NCBI GenBank assembly: GCA_938007995.1
Contig: CALLLW010000061.1
Span: 1 to 64,000 of the forward strand
Reading direction: 5' to 3'
Source: an uncultured Granulosicoccaceae bacterium
GTDB taxonomy: Bacteria; Pseudomonadota; Gammaproteobacteria; Granulosicoccales; Granulosicoccaceae
Length of the DNA stretch: 64,000 nucleotides
The notes beneath the pieces were generated by a model. It saw only the letters and a list, made by a program, of their open reading frames with translations. It was not told the origin of the DNA and ran no database searches. Made by a program: the position numbers and the translations under genes. The stretch's first letter is position 1. Each line of letters begins with the position of its first letter. Shown here one piece after another: positions 35,503-46,545 of this stretch.

Positions 35503-36566
35503 GAGATGGCCCCGGCAAGTTCTGCAACAACACGATCAGTCGCGTCGCGTCTGGAAACCGCTCTGGCATTGACCGCCATAGTGGTAAGCGTTTGCCGATC
35601 AAAGTTCTGTATTTTCTCTGCCACTACAGCTGCACTCATATCACGTTCCTGAATCATTACAGCTGCTTCTGCTTCAACCAGAAACTTACCATTAGCCGTT
35701 TGATGATCATCAACTGCCGCAGGATAGGGAACAAGTATTGAAGCGATACCCACGGCAGACACTTCAGCCACTGTCATCGCACCGGCGCGACAAATGATAA
35801 CGTCTGCCCAGCTATAAACTTCTGCCATATCGTCTATAAATTCTCTCACATCACTACTATGTTGAACATTGCGATAGTTCTGCTGTGTTTCCTCATGCCA
35901 CGCAGGACCGCATTGATGTATAACCTGCAAAGGCACTGTTACCTGCGCAAGTGCTTGTGGCACTTTTTGATTAAGCGCACGTGCACCCTGACTGCCACCG
36001 ATAATCAATACCCGAAGCTCGCCTTGTCGCTTTTTATAACGCGTCTGTGGTTCTTCAATATCTAGCAAATCAAGTCTTACCGGATTACCGGTACAGACAA
36101 TATTTTTATTCGCGACAAAAGTTCCGGGTATAGCTTCAAGTACACGACTGGCAATACGCATTAACATACGATTGGTAAAGCCGGGCACCGCGTTCTGCTC
36201 ATGCACTACCATACGACGCCCGGTTACTTTGGCAGCCAGGCAAACCGGCCCTGCAACGTAGCCGCCCATGCCCAGTACAGCACTGGCATTTTCCTGCCGC
36301 ACAATTTTGATTGAGTTAAACGTCGCCTTTAGCAGATTGAGTAATCCCAACGGCTTGCGTAATAAACCGCCACCACGCAAAGGCGAGACCTTAATCTTTC
36401 TAAATTCTATGCCGTTCTCAGGAATCACCCTGTTTTCAAGGCCCGCTTCACTACCGACCCATACCACCGGTATGTCTCGTTGTTGTAAACCTGCAGCAAC
36501 GGCAAGCGCCGGAAAAACGTGCCCGCCTGTGCCTCCTGCAGCGATGATCACAGTAGGCTCAGACAT
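35499..36566 (-). CDS. murG: UDP-GlcNAc:lipid I GlcNAc transferase MurG
   Basis: 355 residues, GT28/GT-B fold. [14 protein letters not shown] (about residues 11-24) is the N-terminal glycine loop. [22 protein letters not shown] and the C-terminal [16 protein letters not shown] are the donor-binding elements. It turns lipid I into lipid II on the inner face of the membrane. Overlaps with ftsW (8 bp) and murC (4 bp) show tight coupling. Confidence 0.97.
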   Translation of the reverse strand: MSEPTVIIAAGGTGGHVFPALAVAAGLQQRDIPVVWVGSEAGLENRVIPENGIEFRKIKVSPLRGGGLLRKPLGLLNLLKATFNSIKIVRQENASAVLGMGGYVAGPVCLAAKVTGRRMVVHEQNAVPGFTNRMLMRIASRVLEAIPGTFVANKNIVCTGNPVRLDLLDIEEPQTRYKKRQGELRVLIIGGSQGARALNQKVPQALAQVTVPLQVIHQCGPAWHEETQQNYRNVQHSSDVREFIDDMAEVYSWADVIICRAGAMTVAEVSAVGIASILVPYPAAVDDHQTANGKFLVEAEAAVMIQERDMSAAVVAEKIQNFDRQTLTTMAVNARAVSRRDATDRVVAELAGAIS

Positions 36567-37767
36567 TCGCTACTGCCACCTTTGAAGATGCCTCCACCCG
36601 ATCTGTAACGCTGCGTGCAAAATCAGCTTCATTCTGTATCGCAACCTCTTTGGCAACACGCATCACCAACCCGCACGCGATACCCACCGCAAGCAGGCTA
36701 CTGCCGCCGTAACTGAACAAAGGCAGGGTTATGCCCTTGGTTGGCAGCACGCCCATGTTTGCACCAATATTAATAAAAGCCTGAAAACCAAACCAAAACC
36801 CGACACCGGTGGCGATATGCGAGCCGAATATCAGATTGGCTCTGTCAGCATCGCGTGCAATCTTGAAACATCGGGCGACAATCATCGCCAACAAAGCCAC
36901 CAGAAAAGTAACACCAATAAAACCAAGCTCCTCCGCGTAAACAGCAAACACAAAATCAGTATGGGCTTCCGGCAGGTAAGCCATTTTCTGCACGCTGTTC
37001 CCCAAACCCACACCATCAAAAGAACCGCGACCTACTGCAATCAAAGATTGCGTTAACTGAAAGTCAGTCGCGAACGGATCATCCCATGGGTTAACAAAAC
37101 TCAGTAAGCGCGTTTTTCTATAAGGTGACGCAAGAATAGCGATCAAGCCCAGTGGCAACACAACAGCCATTGTCAGAAAGAAGTGCCACCAACGGCACCC
37201 GGCGACAAACATCATGACCACAACAATCGCACAAACAACCACAGTTGCACCGAAGTCGGGCTCCATTAACAGCAGCACAGCCGCAATCGCCGCCAGCGCT
37301 AAAGGCACCAGGAATACCGCAACATCAGATTTTATCTGCTCGCCTTTCCTGACGAAATAACCCGCCAGATAAACAATAATGGCTACTTTAAAAAACTCTG
37401 ATGGCTGAAACGACACACCAAGCTGGATCCAGCGACGGCTACCATTAACGCTTTTTCCAATAAAAGGCAGCAACACAAGCAGTAGAAGCAGGAACCCCAG
37501 ACATAACAATGCCGGGCCATACTTCTCCAATATATCAAGAGGCATACGCCAGACGATAAAGGCTGCAACAAATGCAATACCCAGATAGATCATCTGCAGC
37601 CTGCCGTAGTAGGTTGCATCATTCAACACCCGCTCGGCCTGAGCAATGGATGCGGAAAACACCATCACTAAGCCAAGAGTGGCGAGTACACCCAGCAGAC
37701 TCAACATTACCCAGTCAACACGCTGCTGTTCTGTAAGCACTTGCATCTGTGCAGTTTCTAGGCGCAT
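36559..37767 (-). CDS. ftsW: Septal peptidoglycan glycosyltransferase FtsW
   Basis: 402 residues of the SEDS family with about ten membrane segments. Landmarks are NGSRRWIQLGVSFQPSEFFKVA near residue 115-136, the loop segment VGRGSFDGVGLGNSVQKMAYLPEAHTDFVFAV, and SYGGSSLL near the C-terminus. It polymerises septal glycan with the FtsI encoded in the same cluster. It lies between murD and murG as usual and overlaps both. Confidence 0.96.
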   Translation of the reverse strand: MRLETAQMQVLTEQQRVDWVMLSLLGVLATLGLVMVFSASIAQAERVLNDATYYGRLQMIYLGIAFVAAFIVWRMPLDILEKYGPALLCLGFLLLLLVLLPFIGKSVNGSRRWIQLGVSFQPSEFFKVAIIVYLAGYFVRKGEQIKSDVAVFLVPLALAAIAAVLLLMEPDFGATVVVCAIVVVMMFVAGCRWWHFFLTMAVVLPLGLIAILASPYRKTRLLSFVNPWDDPFATDFQLTQSLIAVGRGSFDGVGLGNSVQKMAYLPEAHTDFVFAVYAEELGFIGVTFLVALLAMIVARCFKIARDADRANLIFGSHIATGVGFWFGFQAFINIGANMGVLPTKGITLPLFSYGGSSLLAVGIACGLVMRVAKEVAIQNEADFARSVTDRVEASSKVAVANV

Positions 37768-39113
37768 TGCTTTCTTACCTCGGTTTCGAATACATCGCCA
37801 CGTTCTTCAAAACTATCAAACATATCGAAACTCGCACACGCGGGCGAAAGCAGTACACAATCGCCAGGTCTGGAAATTTCAGCAGCACGTTTAACTGCCT
37901 CTTGCATGGAACCTTCTCTGTAGACAGGAACAATATTGCCAAGCACCTGCTCGATTAACACGGCATCCTCACCGATCAATACAACAGCAGTACAGAACTC
38001 CCCGATCACTTCTCGCAGCGGTGTGAAGTCAGCATTCTTACCCCGGCCACCCGCAATCAATACGACAGGCGCTGACATTCCACGGATAGCACTCACGGTT
38101 GCACCGACGTTGGTGCCTTTTGAGTCGTTTATCCAGGTGACATTGCCAGACTCACAAACAAATCTTGTGCGGTGAGCCAAGCCGGTAAAGTTTAAAAACC
38201 CGTTGGTAAAAACTGTATCCAACTGATTTTCACTGCCTTCCAAAAGCACCGACACCATTGCCATGGCAGCAAGCGCATTAACCTGATTGTGAACCCCTGC
38301 AACCTTCACAGAAGTTGCCGGAATTTCAGCGACTGACTTACCGGACAACACGTTCTCGCCACTGGCATTCGCAGCAATCGACCAGGCCGCTTGCGGATTG
38401 GCAGCACTGAAACTGACTGCACTTTTAAAGCGTGCCGGCTCGGCGGGTGTGGTCTTCGGATCATCGAGATTAAAAACAACATGCTGTGCATTATGGTAAA
38501 TGCTGCGCTTTACGCTGGCGTAATCATCGAGGTCGTTATAACGGTCCAGATGATCGGCACTGATATTCAACACACTGGCTACTTTCGGCTTTAATGATGT
38601 GGTTGTTTCGAGCTGAAAACTTGATAATTCCAACACGTAGGCATCAATACTTTCGTCCTGCAAACTATCCAGACACGCTACACCAACGTTACCCACCACT
38701 GCGGCATTGATGTCAGCGGCGCTTAACAGTTCACCTGCCATGTTCACTACTGTGCTTTTGCCGTTAGAGCCGGTCACTGCAATAACCGGCTTACGTACAC
38801 TGCGAGCGAATAACTCAACATCACCAACCACCTCTGTACCGGATGCCAACGCATCCTGAAACACCTGACCTCTGACAGAGACACCCGGACTGACAACCAC
38901 AGCGCCATAACCGCATAGAAACTCTGACGTTAAGTCATCAGAGAAATGACGCGCATTCATCAAAGCAGGTTCTTGTTCCCGCTGTTGATTGAAGCGATCC
39001 ACATTGGCTTCAACCACATCAAAAGCAATGCCTGTGCGATTCAGGTAGCGAGCCACAGACATGCCACTGACACCAAGACCGACAATCAGATATTTTGATG
39101 TATCGTTAGTCAT
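37758..39113 (-). CDS. murD: UDP-MurNAc-L-Ala--D-Glu ligase MurD
   Basis: 451 residues. The N-terminal nucleotide fold is LIVGLGVSGMSVARYL; the P-loop is VTGSNGKSTVVNMA (about 111-124); SADHLDRYNDLDDYASVK and WINDSKGTNVGAT are conserved Mur ligase segments. It adds D-Glu to the stem peptide. One base separates it from the mraY stop; it overlaps the ftsW start by 10 bp. Confidence 0.97.
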   Translation of the reverse strand: MTNDTSKYLIVGLGVSGMSVARYLNRTGIAFDVVEANVDRFNQQREQEPALMNARHFSDDLTSEFLCGYGAVVVSPGVSVRGQVFQDALASGTEVVGDVELFARSVRKPVIAVTGSNGKSTVVNMAGELLSAADINAAVVGNVGVACLDSLQDESIDAYVLELSSFQLETTTSLKPKVASVLNISADHLDRYNDLDDYASVKRSIYHNAQHVVFNLDDPKTTPAEPARFKSAVSFSAANPQAAWSIAANASGENVLSGKSVAEIPATSVKVAGVHNQVNALAAMAMVSVLLEGSENQLDTVFTNGFLNFTGLAHRTRFVCESGNVTWINDSKGTNVGATVSAIRGMSAPVVLIAGGRGKNADFTPLREVIGEFCTAVVLIGEDAVLIEQVLGNIVPVYREGSMQEAVKRAAEISRPGDCVLLSPACASFDMFDSFEERGDVFETEVRKQCA

Positions 39114-39114
39114 A

Positions 39115-40197
39115 TCAACGAATCTTTAAGCTGGCCAAACCGATCAGCACCAGAATAAAAGTGATGATCCAAAACCGCACAATGACACGCGGCTCGGGCC
39201 AGCCTTTCAATTCAAAGTGATGATGAATCGGTGCCATGCGAAAAATTCTTTTGCCGGTTATTTTGTAGGAGGCAACCTGCATAAAGACGCTGACGGTCTC
39301 CATAACAAACACGCCACCCATAATAAAAAGCACCAGCTCCTGCCGAACCAGAACGGCAACCACACCAAGGGCAGCACCTATTGCAAGTGCACCCACGTCA
39401 CCCATGAAAACCTGCGCCGGGTAAGTGTTAAACCACAGAAAACCCAGACCGGCACCTACCAGACTGGAGCAAAATACTGTTAGCTCTCCAACGCCTGTAA
39501 TACTTGGAATACCCAGGTACGAAGAAAACACCGCGTGACCGGTTACATAGGCAAACAGTCCCAGCGCCGCTGCCACCATTACCGTTGGCATGATGGCTAA
39601 TCCATCCAGTCCGTCTGTCAGGTTGACTGCGTTACTGGTTCCAACAATCACAAAGAATGCAAACGGCACAAAGAACAGCCCGAGATACAACGATACATCT
39701 TTTACATAAGGAACCAGTAAGCTGACCTCGGCAGAACTACGCGCCGTCAAATAAATAAAAAGCACAGCGGCAAAGGCCGCTACTGACTGCCAGAAAAATT
39801 TTGCTGAAGCCGGCAAGCCATCAGAATTTTTCAGCAATACTTTTCGGTAGTCATCAACCCAGCCAATAGCACCGAAGGCTGCGGTGACAAACAAAACCAC
39901 CCAGACGTATCGCACAGACAGATCAGACCAGAGCAACACGCTGACCCCCACCGCCACCAGAATCATTGCACCACCCATTGTTGGTGTACCGGCCTTGGTT
40001 AAATGAGAGCTTGGCCCGTCATCTCTGACACTTTGACCGATGCTTGCTGACTGCAACCACCGAATCATAAATGGCCCGAACATCAGACAGACCAGCAGTG
40101 ATGTCAGCGCGGCAAAGATGGCTCGCAGTGTTATGTACTGTATGACATCGAAGCCGTCATTAAACTGAGCCAGCCATTCCGATAGTAGCAGCATCAC
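39115..40197 (-). CDS. mraY: Phospho-MurNAc-pentapeptide translocase MraY
   Basis: 360 residues, ten membrane segments. Signature loops are present: [15 protein letters not shown], the acidic [34 protein letters not shown] and [23 protein letters not shown]. It transfers phospho-MurNAc-pentapeptide to undecaprenyl phosphate, forming lipid I. Overlaps murF by 4 bp. Confidence 0.98.
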   Translation of the reverse strand: MMLLLSEWLAQFNDGFDVIQYITLRAIFAALTSLLVCLMFGPFMIRWLQSASIGQSVRDDGPSSHLTKAGTPTMGGAMILVAVGVSVLLWSDLSVRYVWVVLFVTAAFGAIGWVDDYRKVLLKNSDGLPASAKFFWQSVAAFAAVLFIYLTARSSAEVSLLVPYVKDVSLYLGLFFVPFAFFVIVGTSNAVNLTDGLDGLAIMPTVMVAAALGLFAYVTGHAVFSSYLGIPSITGVGELTVFCSSLVGAGLGFLWFNTYPAQVFMGDVGALAIGAALGVVAVLVRQELVLFIMGGVFVMETVSVFMQVASYKITGKRIFRMAPIHHHFELKGWPEPRVIVRFWIITFILVLIGLASLKIR

Positions 40198-41552
40198 TGG
40201 CAGCTCACTCCCCGTTGAGGTAAAGATAAATGCTCAGTGACTGCAGCACATACCTGTTCCATTCTCATCGAACGTGAGCCTTTAACCAGAACAACACAGC
40301 TATCACACAACTCCTTTAACAACGCATCAATCAGTAATTGCTGACTCTGAAACCACTCTGCACCCTCGCCAAAACTCTCAACGGTATGCTTTGAAAGTTC
40401 ACCGTAAGCGAACAACCGCGCTACACCATGAGATTGCGCATAGCTTCCAATCTCACGATGTTCTTTTATTTCATCCACACCAAGCTCAAGCAAATCGCCA
40501 AGCGCCATGAATCGGGTGCCGGTAAAATCCTGCAGCACATCAATTGCGGCACGCGTTGAGGCAGGATTGGCATTGTAGGTATCATCAATCACGGTGATAT
40601 TGTTAGTAAAACTGCTGAAATTCAAGCGCCCTGAAACCGGTGTGGCCGCTGCGAGCCCTTGCCCGATGACTTCCAGTGACACTCCACACGCAAGTGCACA
40701 CGCTGAAGCTGCAGCTGCATTGGCGACGTTATGCTCACCTGCCAACTGAAAAGTGCAGCTGACTGTTTTATCCTCAAAGCTGATCGATAACGATCCATTT
40801 GACTCGCGCTTTGCGCTAACATCACCTTTGCTGCCAAAGGTAATTGACTGTCTGTCGCCACAGACGCCTAACCAGTAATCAGCAAACTGATCATCCGCAT
40901 TAATTATTGCTATGCCATCAGCAGGCAGGCTTTTGTAGATCCATGCCTTCTCTTCAGCTACTGATCGGGCACTGCCGAAACCTTCAAGGTGAGCCGCTCC
41001 TGCATTGGTTATTACAGAAACAGTCGGCTGTACCAGCTCACCTAACCACTGAATCTCACCTTTTGCACTGGCACCCATTTCAACGACTGCGTAGTCGTGG
41101 GCCACATCAAGACCCAGCAATGTTTGTGGCACTCCAATATCGTTGTTGTCATTAGCACGTGTCGCGTGAACAACACCAGCTTTGGCAAATACACTGGCAA
41201 GCAATTGCTTCACTGTAGTTTTGCCGTTACTACCGGTAATGCCAACAACCGGCGCCGCAAACTGCTGTCGCCACAACATTGAAAATCTGCCAAAGGCAAT
41301 TCGCGTATCAGCAACCAGTAAAATTGGCACATCAAGCGCCAAATCTGTATCACACACCACAGCGCTTGCGCCCTTTTCTATCGCAGCGTGAGCATAGTCA
41401 TGGCCATCAAAACTATCGCCACGTAAACAAAAAAACACATCACCTGCAGCAACGCTCCTGGTGTCAGAGCTGAAGCCTTTTATCAGGCAATCTGCGCCAA
41501 TTAACCGACCCTGCGTTTCACTGGCCAACTTCGATAAAGATACGGGAGTCAC
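40194..41552 (-). CDS. murF: UDP-MurNAc-tripeptide--D-Ala-D-Ala ligase MurF
   Basis: 452 residues. The P-loop [19 protein letters not shown] is at about 104-122. [25 protein letters not shown] and [17 protein letters not shown] are MurF hallmarks. It completes the pentapeptide precursor with the dipeptide made by Ddl. It overlaps murE and mraY by 4 bp each. Confidence 0.97.
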   Translation of the reverse strand: MTPVSLSKLASETQGRLIGADCLIKGFSSDTRSVAAGDVFFCLRGDSFDGHDYAHAAIEKGASAVVCDTDLALDVPILLVADTRIAFGRFSMLWRQQFAAPVVGITGSNGKTTVKQLLASVFAKAGVVHATRANDNNDIGVPQTLLGLDVAHDYAVVEMGASAKGEIQWLGELVQPTVSVITNAGAAHLEGFGSARSVAEEKAWIYKSLPADGIAIINADDQFADYWLGVCGDRQSITFGSKGDVSAKRESNGSLSISFEDKTVSCTFQLAGEHNVANAAAASACALACGVSLEVIGQGLAAATPVSGRLNFSSFTNNITVIDDTYNANPASTRAAIDVLQDFTGTRFMALGDLLELGVDEIKEHREIGSYAQSHGVARLFAYGELSKHTVESFGEGAEWFQSQQLLIDALLKELCDSCVVLVKGSRSMRMEQVCAAVTEHLSLPQRGVSCQ

Positions 41553-43084
41553 AGTGCCTGCCCCGCATATTGCTCAACCACTGCGATGTCACTGAATGGC
41601 AGACGTTGATCACCAACCAACTGATAATCTTCGTGGCCTTTACCCGCCACAACAATATAGTCACCTTTAACAGCCTGAGTAATTGCAAGCTCAATCGCAG
41701 ATTTACGATCTCGTTCCACAGTGACTTTTTGACGGTCATTAAAACCTTTAAGAATATGCGAAACGATCTGATCACCACACTCACTGCGAGGGTTATCGTC
41801 TGTAACCACAGATACATCTGCAAACTTCTCAGCAACCGCAGCCATTAACGGGCGCTTACCCTGATCACGATCACCACCGCAGCCGAAAACAACAAACAGC
41901 CTGCCATCACAATGACTGGATACAGTGCGAAGAACAGATTCCAGTGCATGCGGATTATGTGCGTAATCAACAATGGCAACTGCACCTTTTTCAAGCATGG
42001 TTGCTTGCATGCGGCCTGGCACAGGCTTGAGATTGGTGAGCGATTCAACCGCAAGCTCGGGTGAAATACCCAGTGCAACCAATACGGTAAAAGTTGCTGC
42101 AATATTACTGACGTTAAACTCACCCAGCAAGTTGCAACTTACCTGATATGTTTCTGCAGCGTATTGAAGCTCAAAACTCAGGCCGGTCGATTCAGGCACC
42201 ACATTGCTATAGCAAATATGAAATCCATCGCGCTCACCGGAACGAGCATCTGAGCCGTAGCTGTACACATCTATACCTGGCAACTGCTCAATCAGTGCGG
42301 CACCAAATTCATCATCCGTATTGATCACTGCTGCACGAAGTTGCGGCTTGTGAAATAGAGATTTCTTGGCTTCCCGGTAGCTTTGCATATCGCCGTGATA
42401 ATCAAGGTGATCACGTCCGATATTGGTTAATACCGCAACATCGAAAACAATGCCGTTGACTCGCTGCTGCACCAGCGAATGCGAAGAAACCTCCATAGCC
42501 ACTGTATTCGCACCGGCATTTAGCATCTCTGCCAGCGCAGATTGCAGCACCACCGCATCAGGCGTGGTCAGACCGGTAGATTGCATTTGATCGCCAAAGC
42601 CCCAACCCAGTGTGCCGAGTACACCGCAGTTACTTCGGTTTTGATTAAGCGCCTGACCGAGCAGATGGCACACTGATGTTTTGCCATCGGTACCAGTTAC
42701 ACCCACCACTTTTAAAGCAGAAGATGGATTACCAAAAAACCTGCTTGCAATAACACCACTCTGCGCGCTGAGCTCATCAACATCAAGTAAAACAACAGAA
42801 GCGTTTTTCAGCTTTAAACGAACCGCCTCAGTGCAACGCTGATCCTGACTATCGACAAGCACGGCAACAACGCCACTGTCGATCAGCGGATCAATAAAAT
42901 CCAGCCCGTGTACCGTGTCACCTTGCAGCGCAATAAACAGACTACCCACCGATACAATGCGACTGTCTACATGAACGCCGGTAATTTCGCGCTCATCAAC
43001 AGGCGATACAACCGCCATACCTTCAAGCACTGCAGATAACTGCATGCTGACTGGCGAGCCATTGTGTGTGGCAGTGCCGATCAT
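41549..43084 (-). CDS. murE: UDP-MurNAc-L-Ala-D-Glu--meso-diaminopimelate ligase MurE
   Basis: 511 residues. The P-loop is VTGTDGKTSVCHLLGQAL (about 129-146). EVSSHSLVQQRVNG and VDYAHNPHALESVL are conserved. The substrate-selecting motif TDDNPRSE contains the DNPR signature of enzymes that add meso-diaminopimelate rather than lysine. It therefore indicates a Gram-negative A1-gamma type wall. Overlaps ftsI by 4 bp. Confidence 0.97.
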   Translation of the reverse strand: MIGTATHNGSPVSMQLSAVLEGMAVVSPVDEREITGVHVDSRIVSVGSLFIALQGDTVHGLDFIDPLIDSGVVAVLVDSQDQRCTEAVRLKLKNASVVLLDVDELSAQSGVIASRFFGNPSSALKVVGVTGTDGKTSVCHLLGQALNQNRSNCGVLGTLGWGFGDQMQSTGLTTPDAVVLQSALAEMLNAGANTVAMEVSSHSLVQQRVNGIVFDVAVLTNIGRDHLDYHGDMQSYREAKKSLFHKPQLRAAVINTDDEFGAALIEQLPGIDVYSYGSDARSGERDGFHICYSNVVPESTGLSFELQYAAETYQVSCNLLGEFNVSNIAATFTVLVALGISPELAVESLTNLKPVPGRMQATMLEKGAVAIVDYAHNPHALESVLRTVSSHCDGRLFVVFGCGGDRDQGKRPLMAAVAEKFADVSVVTDDNPRSECGDQIVSHILKGFNDRQKVTVERDRKSAIELAITQAVKGDYIVVAGKGHEDYQLVGDQRLPFSDIAVVEQYAGQAL

Positions 43085-44850
43085 TGGGCGACTTGCCCCA
43101 GCCCATCAACCGCGATATCAGCGGATGCCTGCTTCCCATAGACCTGCCGGCCATCGGGATTTACATTGCGCATACGCAGCGCACCGGCAAGGATGTTTGA
43201 AAAGACCGGCGCTGCAACTTCACCACCAAAATATAACCCCTGAGGCTCGATGATCGAAACAACGGCGACCATATCCGGATTACCGGCTGGCGCCATACCG
43301 GCAAACTGGGATATATAACGATCATCCGCGTAGCTGCCGTTTTCAGAGATATGCGTTGTACCGGTTTTACCTGCCACGGTGTAGCCCGGAATGCCTGCGG
43401 CTTTACCGGTTCCAGACTGCACCACGGCGTGCAACATCGCGCGAACTTCCTGTGCCACCTCTTCACTGAAGACACGCTCAACACGCGGCTCGCCCTGAAG
43501 CTTTTGAAAAGTGACTTCAGGCATCAGACCGTCGTTAGCCAGTGCCGCATAAGCACGCGCCAGCTGTAGTACGGTAGTACTGACACCATAGCCATAGGCC
43601 ACAGTTGCCTGACGCACAACTGACCACCGCGAGTGATGCGGCAGCTTGCCTGATACAGCACCTGGAAATTCAACCAGCGGAGGCCTGCCAAAACCCAGAC
43701 GATCAAACGCATTCCAAAGCGTTGACTTATCGAGCTGAAGCGAAATTTTGCTCGCACCGATATTACTGGAATTTTTCAGGATACCGGTCAGTGAAAGCTC
43801 ACCGTAGTTTTTATAATCGCGAACTACATACTTACCCACGTTAAAACGACCTGGTGCAGTATCAACCACATCATTGAAACCAAAACCACCCTCTTCCAGA
43901 GCCGCCGCAATCGTGAACGGTTTGATTGTTGAGCCTGGCTCAAGCACGTCGGTGACTGCACGATTACGCTTGGTACCACCGGCACGCTCAGAGAAACGAT
44001 TAGGGTTGTAAGATGGCTGATTAACCATCGCCAATACTTCACCTGTGCGAGCATCCAACACAACTGCCGAACCAGACTTGGCGCCATTCCTTTGCACTGC
44101 CTGCTTCAGTTCGCGATAGGCAAGGTACTGTATTCGCTTATCTATACTTAAGGTCAGATCCTGACCGGGCCTCGCTTCAGCTACAAGCTCGATATCTTCT
44201 ATTGCATCACCCAGTACATCAGTGACCACCCGACGTTTACCTGGCTCACCCTTTAACCAATCCTCAAAGGCCATTTCCAGACCTTCCTGGCCCTGATCAT
44301 CAATATTGTTAAAACCAAGCACGTGAGCGGTGATTTCTCCGCTTGGATAATAACGGCCATACTCACGCTGTATGTTGACACCACTAATCTGACCACGGTC
44401 TTTTAGATCCTGAAGTGCCTTTGCAGTACGCGGGTGTACGTGTCGGCGCAGGTAAATAAATTCGCGATTTCTTTCAAGGCCTTTGGCAACGATCTCTCGC
44501 AGCCGTGCAGGATCCATCTCAATTGCATAACCGAGAAGATCCATTTTGTTGTCATATTTAGACAACTCGCGCGGGTCGGCCCAGATAGAGTCTATCGGTG
44601 AGCTGACCGCCAGAGGTTCACCATTGCGATCAATCAGCATCCCTCTATGCGCTGCCAGTGGCAAGGTTCTGATTTGTCGAACATCACCCTGCGATTGATA
44701 AAAACTGCGATCAAGAATCTGCAGTTGAAAAGCACGGAACAGCAATACCATGGCGAGCAAAAAAAATACGCCAAGCACGAACGCGCGTCGACCACCAAGG
44801 CCACTGGGGCTTGCGTCACCTGCATCGAAAGAAGTTTGATTAAGTCTCAT
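43081..44850 (-). CDS. ftsI: Septal transpeptidase FtsI (PBP3)
   Basis: 589 residues. A short cytoplasmic tail is followed by one membrane segment (about 25-43, AFVLGVFFLLAMVLLFRAF), the pedestal domain with RGMLIDRNGEPLAVS, and the transpeptidase domain. Active-site motifs are STIKP (Ser nucleophile, in LEPGSTIKPFTIAAAL), SSN and KTGT (AGKTGTTH). It crosslinks septal peptidoglycan with FtsW. Overlaps ftsL by 4 bp and murE by 4 bp. Confidence 0.97.
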   Translation of the reverse strand: MRLNQTSFDAGDASPSGLGGRRAFVLGVFFLLAMVLLFRAFQLQILDRSFYQSQGDVRQIRTLPLAAHRGMLIDRNGEPLAVSSPIDSIWADPRELSKYDNKMDLLGYAIEMDPARLREIVAKGLERNREFIYLRRHVHPRTAKALQDLKDRGQISGVNIQREYGRYYPSGEITAHVLGFNNIDDQGQEGLEMAFEDWLKGEPGKRRVVTDVLGDAIEDIELVAEARPGQDLTLSIDKRIQYLAYRELKQAVQRNGAKSGSAVVLDARTGEVLAMVNQPSYNPNRFSERAGGTKRNRAVTDVLEPGSTIKPFTIAAALEEGGFGFNDVVDTAPGRFNVGKYVVRDYKNYGELSLTGILKNSSNIGASKISLQLDKSTLWNAFDRLGFGRPPLVEFPGAVSGKLPHHSRWSVVRQATVAYGYGVSTTVLQLARAYAALANDGLMPEVTFQKLQGEPRVERVFSEEVAQEVRAMLHAVVQSGTGKAAGIPGYTVAGKTGTTHISENGSYADDRYISQFAGMAPAGNPDMVAVVSIIEPQGLYFGGEVAAPVFSNILAGALRMRNVNPDGRQVYGKQASADIAVDGLGQVAQ

Positions 44851-45116
44851 TTAAGTACAGTTTTTATTTCGCTGTGTTTCGGCAGACGCATTTGCAACTC
44901 TTTGGTAGCGATCTCTTCTATGCGGCCATATCGTGCAAGGGTGCTTTCTTCAATCTGCAGCCGGCCCCAGTCAACATTGGCGCGATCAATCGCACTGCTC
45001 AATACGCGTGACTGCTTAAACAGCATGCGGCTGTTGTGTTTGCTATAGATCACACCAAGCGCACTAACGATATTGATCGCCAGCAAGCAAAATATGGCCG
45101 CACGAATATTGTTCAT
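44847..45116 (-). CDS. ftsL: Cell division protein FtsL
   Basis: 89 residues. One N-terminal membrane segment (about 5-24, RAAIFCLLAINIVSALGVIY) is followed by a periplasmic coiled coil with a leucine-type heptad pattern (about 35-65) and the short C-terminal region ATKELQMRLP. FtsL forms a complex with FtsQ and FtsB that activates FtsW-FtsI. The identification rests on size, topology and position between rsmH and ftsI. Confidence 0.92.
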   Translation of the reverse strand: MNNIRAAIFCLLAINIVSALGVIYSKHNSRMLFKQSRVLSSAIDRANVDWGRLQIEESTLARYGRIEEIATKELQMRLPKHSEIKTVLK

Positions 45117-46048
45117 GACACTCTCTCAGCGACACGCATAACAGATGAACGGGAACGCGGATTGGTATTTATCTCTGCCTGTGATGGTCGAATAGCACCA
45201 CCGATTCTCTTCAGCACCCATGGCACATCGTTACCGGCAACAGGCAACCCGCGCGGCACATCGGCATTTCGATCCGGCCCGCGAAAAAATCTTTTTACAA
45301 TGCGGTCTTCAAGCGAGTGGAAGCTGATTACTACAATACGACCACCCGGACGAAGTATTTCAAGACAGCTCCTGAGTGCCAGCTTTAAATGGTCAAGCTC
45401 CTGATTGATAAATATCCTTAAAGCCTGAAAACAACGGGTGGCAGGATGCTTGTGCTTTTCCCACCGCGGGTGAGCTGCTTTAATAATTTCAGCAAGCTCC
45501 AGTGTGTCTGTTATTGGCTTTTTCTGCACTGCTTCCACCACTCTTCTGGCAATACGTTTTGCATAGCGCTCATCGCCATATTCACGAAAAACATCAGCCA
45601 GCTCTTCTGCACTGACTGTTGGCAACCACTCCGACACAGGCTGTCCGCTACTCTGATCCATACGCATATCCAGTGGACCTGACTTATCAAAGCTAAAACC
45701 TCGGTCTGCCTGATCCAGCTGTGGTGACGAAACACCCAGATCAAACAGAATTCCGTCCACTGAGTTGCCACCATTACGTTCAGTTACAGCGTCAGCCAGA
45801 TCGCTGTAGTTGCTCTTCACAATAGAAAACCGCGAATCATCACCGTACATCTGCTGCGCATGATGGATAGCCTGATCATCACAATCGAAAGCCAGTAAGC
45901 GACCCTCATCACCAAGGCGATCAAGTATCTGGCCTGAATGTCCGCCCCTGCCAAAGGTTGCATCGATATAAAAACCGTTGTGCATTATGTTAAGTGCTGC
46001 AATCGCTTCAGCTGGTAAAACAGAGATATGTTCAGAGCTGGCAGACAT
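45113..46048 (-). CDS. rsmH: 16S rRNA m4C1402 methyltransferase RsmH (MraW)
   Basis: 311 residues. The SAM-binding segment YIDATFGRGGHSGQIL (about 28-43) and the LLAFDCDDQAIHHAQ strand are clear. GILFDLGVSSPQLDQADRGFSF and RVVVISFHSLEDRIVKRFF are family signatures. It N4-methylates C1402 in the ribosomal P site, together with RsmI, whose gene is also in this window (49338-50183). It overlaps mraZ by one base and ftsL by 4 bp. Confidence 0.97.
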   Translation of the reverse strand: MSASSEHISVLPAEAIAALNIMHNGFYIDATFGRGGHSGQILDRLGDEGRLLAFDCDDQAIHHAQQMYGDDSRFSIVKSNYSDLADAVTERNGGNSVDGILFDLGVSSPQLDQADRGFSFDKSGPLDMRMDQSSGQPVSEWLPTVSAEELADVFREYGDERYAKRIARRVVEAVQKKPITDTLELAEIIKAAHPRWEKHKHPATRCFQALRIFINQELDHLKLALRSCLEILRPGGRIVVISFHSLEDRIVKRFFRGPDRNADVPRGLPVAGNDVPWVLKRIGGAIRPSQAEINTNPRSRSSVMRVAERVS

Positions 46049-46512
46049 CAGAGAGTGAAACCTATATCCATACGCTCAGCGCTGCTGGATCGCAACTCAT
46101 CAGCAAACTCCTGTTCGTCTTTCTCACTCGTTTGTAACCAAACATCTTCCGCCCACAGTTCAAACTTCTCACCATGACCCACAAGTGCTGCGTTTTTTTC
46201 CAGCCCGATCTTTTCACGTGATGACTGCGGAATAAGAACCCTGCCGTTGCTATCCATATCCACCTCATACGTATTTGCATACAAAATTCGTTGAAAGGAC
46301 CTGAAGGTTGACGATCGATCTTTCACTGCATCCATTTTCTGTTTGCACTGCACCCATTCGTCATATGGATAAATGGGCAGACATTTGTCCATCGGGTTGT
46401 AGGAAATCATCAACTTGCCTTCACACATCTCATGCAGCAGGGCGCGATGGCGGGCAGGAATTGCAATCCGTCCCTTAGCGTCCAGCGTCAGTGTGGTTGT
46501 GCCTGAAAACAT
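46048..46512 (-). CDS. mraZ: Transcriptional regulator MraZ
   Basis: 154 residues with two SpoVT/AbrB-like domains. The first contains TTLTLDAKGRIAIPARHRALL (about residues 6-26). The second contains YEVDMDSNGRVLIPQSSREKIGLEK (about 77-101). MraZ forms rings and represses its own operon by binding TGGGN repeats; three such boxes lie just upstream. It is the first gene of the dcw cluster, as usual. Confidence 0.97.
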   Translation of the reverse strand: MFSGTTTLTLDAKGRIAIPARHRALLHEMCEGKLMISYNPMDKCLPIYPYDEWVQCKQKMDAVKDRSSTFRSFQRILYANTYEVDMDSNGRVLIPQSSREKIGLEKNAALVGHGEKFELWAEDVWLQTSEKDEQEFADELRSSSAERMDIGFTL

Positions 46513-46545
46513 TTAAATGAGTAGAAGTTCTTTGAGCGGAGCGTT

